From: Oscillospiraceae bacterium
GTDB lineage: Bacteria; Bacillota; Clostridia; UMGS1810
Direction of reading: 5' to 3'
Length of the DNA: 15,609 nt
Assembly (NCBI GenBank): GCA_021629085.1
Contig: JAJXRJ010000044.1
Span: 1-15,609, forward strand
Under the pieces are notes generated by a model. That model was not told where the DNA came from, ran no database searches, and worked only from the letters and a program-made list of their open reading frames with translations. Shown piece by piece: positions 14,325-15,609 of this stretch; the first letter of the stretch is position 1; each line of letters opens with the position of its first letter. The position numbers were made by a program, and so were the translations under genes.

Positions 14325-15518
14325 TCAGTTTAACTTTGCGATAAACCGTTCTAACCGGTTTAAGCCTTCCACAATGGTTTCCATCGAAGTTGCATAGGAC
14401 CAGCGCACATAGCCGGGCGCCATAAATCCGCTGCCGGGAACCACTGCCACCAATTCTTTTTCTAAGAACAGTTCTGCAAATACATCGTCGTTTTCAATCA
14501 CCTTGCCGTCGCAGGTTTTTCCCAAAAGCGGCGCAATATTCATCATTACATAAAACGCCCCGTGCGGATGTAAGCAGGATACACCAGGAATATTTGCAAT
14601 GCGGTCTACCATATATCTGCGCCGGCGGTCAAATTCCGCCACCATTTTGTCAAGCTCGTCGCGCGGGCCGACAATGGCTGCGCGGGCCGCCTCCTGTGCA
14701 ATGGAATTGGGGTTTGACGTAGCATGGCTCTGCACATTGCCCATTACCTTGGCAATGGTGGGATTGGAGGCAGTGTAGCCAATCCGCCAGCCAGTCATGG
14801 CATAGGTCTTGGAAACACCATTTACCACAATGGTGAGATTTTTGATATCTTCGCCCAGCTGGGCAATGCTCACATGCTTGTTGCCGTCATAAATTAAGTG
14901 CTCATAAATTTCGTCCGAAATCACAAAGAGGTCTTTTTCCACTGCCAGCTTTGCAATGTCTTCCAGCTCTTGTTTGGTGTAAACCATACCGGTGGGATTG
15001 CTGGGGCTGTTTAGCACAATGGCGCGCGTCTTTTTGGTGATGGCGTTTGCAATCTGATCAGCTGTTGCTTTAAAGCCGCTGGTTTCATCGGTGTAAATGG
15101 TAACCGGCACGCCGTCGTTGATTTTCACCATTTCAGGATAGCTCACCCAATACGGCGCGGGAATAATTACCTCGTCGCCGGGGTTTAAAATTGCGCCAAA
15201 CGCGTTGACCAATGCGTGCTTTGCGCCGTTGCTCACCACAATTTGCGCAGGGGTATAAGAAAGGTTATTGTCCGCTTGAAATTTATGGCAGATGGCCTCT
15301 TTGAGCGCCAGCGTACCCGATGCAGGCGTATATTTTGTCATTCCATTGTTGATGGCGGCAATTGCTGCGTCTTTGATGTGCTGCGGGGTGTCAAAATCGG
15401 GCTCGCCACAGCCAAACCCCATCACATCCATCCCGTCCGCTTTCATCTGCTTATATTTTGCGTCAATGGAAAGGGTGGGGGAAGGGGAAATACCCATAAA
15501 CTTATCCGAAATATGCAT
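14325..15518 (-). CDS. class I pyridoxal-phosphate aminotransferase, probably aspartate aminotransferase
   Basis: The enzyme transfers the amino group between aspartate and 2-oxoglutarate using pyridoxal phosphate. The 397-residue sequence is a complete fold-type I aminotransferase. It has GEPDFDTP (38-45), NGAKHAL (97-103), APYWVSYPE (121-129), SPSNPTG with N174 (171-177), SDEIYEHLIY with D202 (201-210), and the PLP lysine K237 in GVSKTYAMTGWRIGY. A C-terminal Arg in GYVRWSY binds substrate carboxylate. It matches the Ib subgroup common in Firmicutes; some relatives also act on aromatic amino acids or prephenate, so the precise substrate is not certain. GGAGG lies ten bases before the ATG at 15518. 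purB begins within about 20 bases of its stop codon. Aspartate is the amino donor of the two purine steps that precede each PurB reaction. Confidence 0.93.
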   Translation of the reverse strand: MHISDKFMGISPSPTLSIDAKYKQMKADGMDVMGFGCGEPDFDTPQHIKDAAIAAINNGMTKYTPASGTLALKEAICHKFQADNNLSYTPAQIVVSNGAKHALVNAFGAILNPGDEVIIPAPYWVSYPEMVKINDGVPVTIYTDETSGFKATADQIANAITKKTRAIVLNSPSNPTGMVYTKQELEDIAKLAVEKDLFVISDEIYEHLIYDGNKHVSIAQLGEDIKNLTIVVNGVSKTYAMTGWRIGYTASNPTIAKVMGNVQSHATSNPNSIAQEAARAAIVGPRDELDKMVAEFDRRRRYMVDRIANIPGVSCLHPHGAFYVMMNIAPLLGKTCDGKVIENDDVFAELFLEKELVAVVPGSGFMAPGYVRWSYATSMETIVEGLNRLERFIAKLN

Positions 15519-15609
15519 CGTGATACAACCTCCATACTGTCAAAACTGAATTTTTTTGCAAATAAAAATTTCATTTTTTTCTTCTTGCTTCTATCATATT
15601 ACTCTATTT
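15519..15609 (-). promoter_or_regulatory. upstream region of the aminotransferase-purB operon
   Basis: These last 91 bases are AT-rich. On the minus strand TATGAT (15598 to 15593) could be a -10, but its -35 would lie outside the window. The ribosome-binding site GGAGG is at about 15529-15533. No other gene or structure is visible. Confidence 0.3.

Overview
The window looks like chromosomal core sequence from an endospore-forming member of the Firmicutes, probably class Clostridia. The evidence is a full-length SpoIIE sporulation phosphatase, strong AGGAGG-type ribosome-binding sites, AT-rich intergenic regions, a ThiT thiamine transporter behind a TPP riboswitch, a DUF4830-like protein, and an adenylosuccinate lyase of the longer KRNPMRSER type. 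Nothing in it resembles a phage, plasmid, insertion sequence, CRISPR array or defence island. No tRNA or rRNA gene was recognised.

Layout. Positions 1-353 are an AT-rich, gene-free leader carrying a promoter for spoIIE (+). SpoIIE is followed by a small tail-anchored membrane protein (+). This pair faces, across a perfect bidirectional terminator, a solitary MsmX/UgpC-type sugar ABC ATPase (-). Next comes a leftward operon in the order DUF4830-like protein, RsuA-family pseudouridine synthase, Tex; the last two overlap. A 517-base divergent region separates this operon from rpsB-tsf (+). It holds a cluster of DnaA-box-like sequences, promoters in both directions and a long stem-loop in the rpsB leader. 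About ten bases after tsf a TPP riboswitch with its own terminator begins, and it controls thiT. A second bidirectional terminator separates thiT from an AraC-family regulator (-). That regulator is divergent from a GH16 glycoside hydrolase (+) that has no signal peptide. Their 143-base shared promoter region contains a palindrome touching both -35 elements and a 13-bp direct repeat. A third bidirectional terminator separates GH16 from the leftward pair aspartate aminotransferase, then purB.

How the genes work together. There are four themes: sporulation (SpoIIE), translation and RNA (S2, EF-Ts, RsuA-type synthase, Tex), nutrient handling (MsmX ATPase, ThiT, and the AraC/GH16 glucan or galactan module), and purine/aspartate metabolism. 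In the last, the aminotransferase can make aspartate, and PurB acts on the succinyl adducts formed from aspartate, so the co-transcription makes metabolic sense.

I do not see an exciting undescribed multi-gene system. The observations most worth a second look are regulatory: the DnaA-box cluster away from dnaA, the rpsB leader stem-loop, the TPP riboswitch with no room for its own promoter, the AraC/GH16 operator architecture with a nearly leaderless araC promoter, and a spoIIE promoter with apparent 21-bp spacing.
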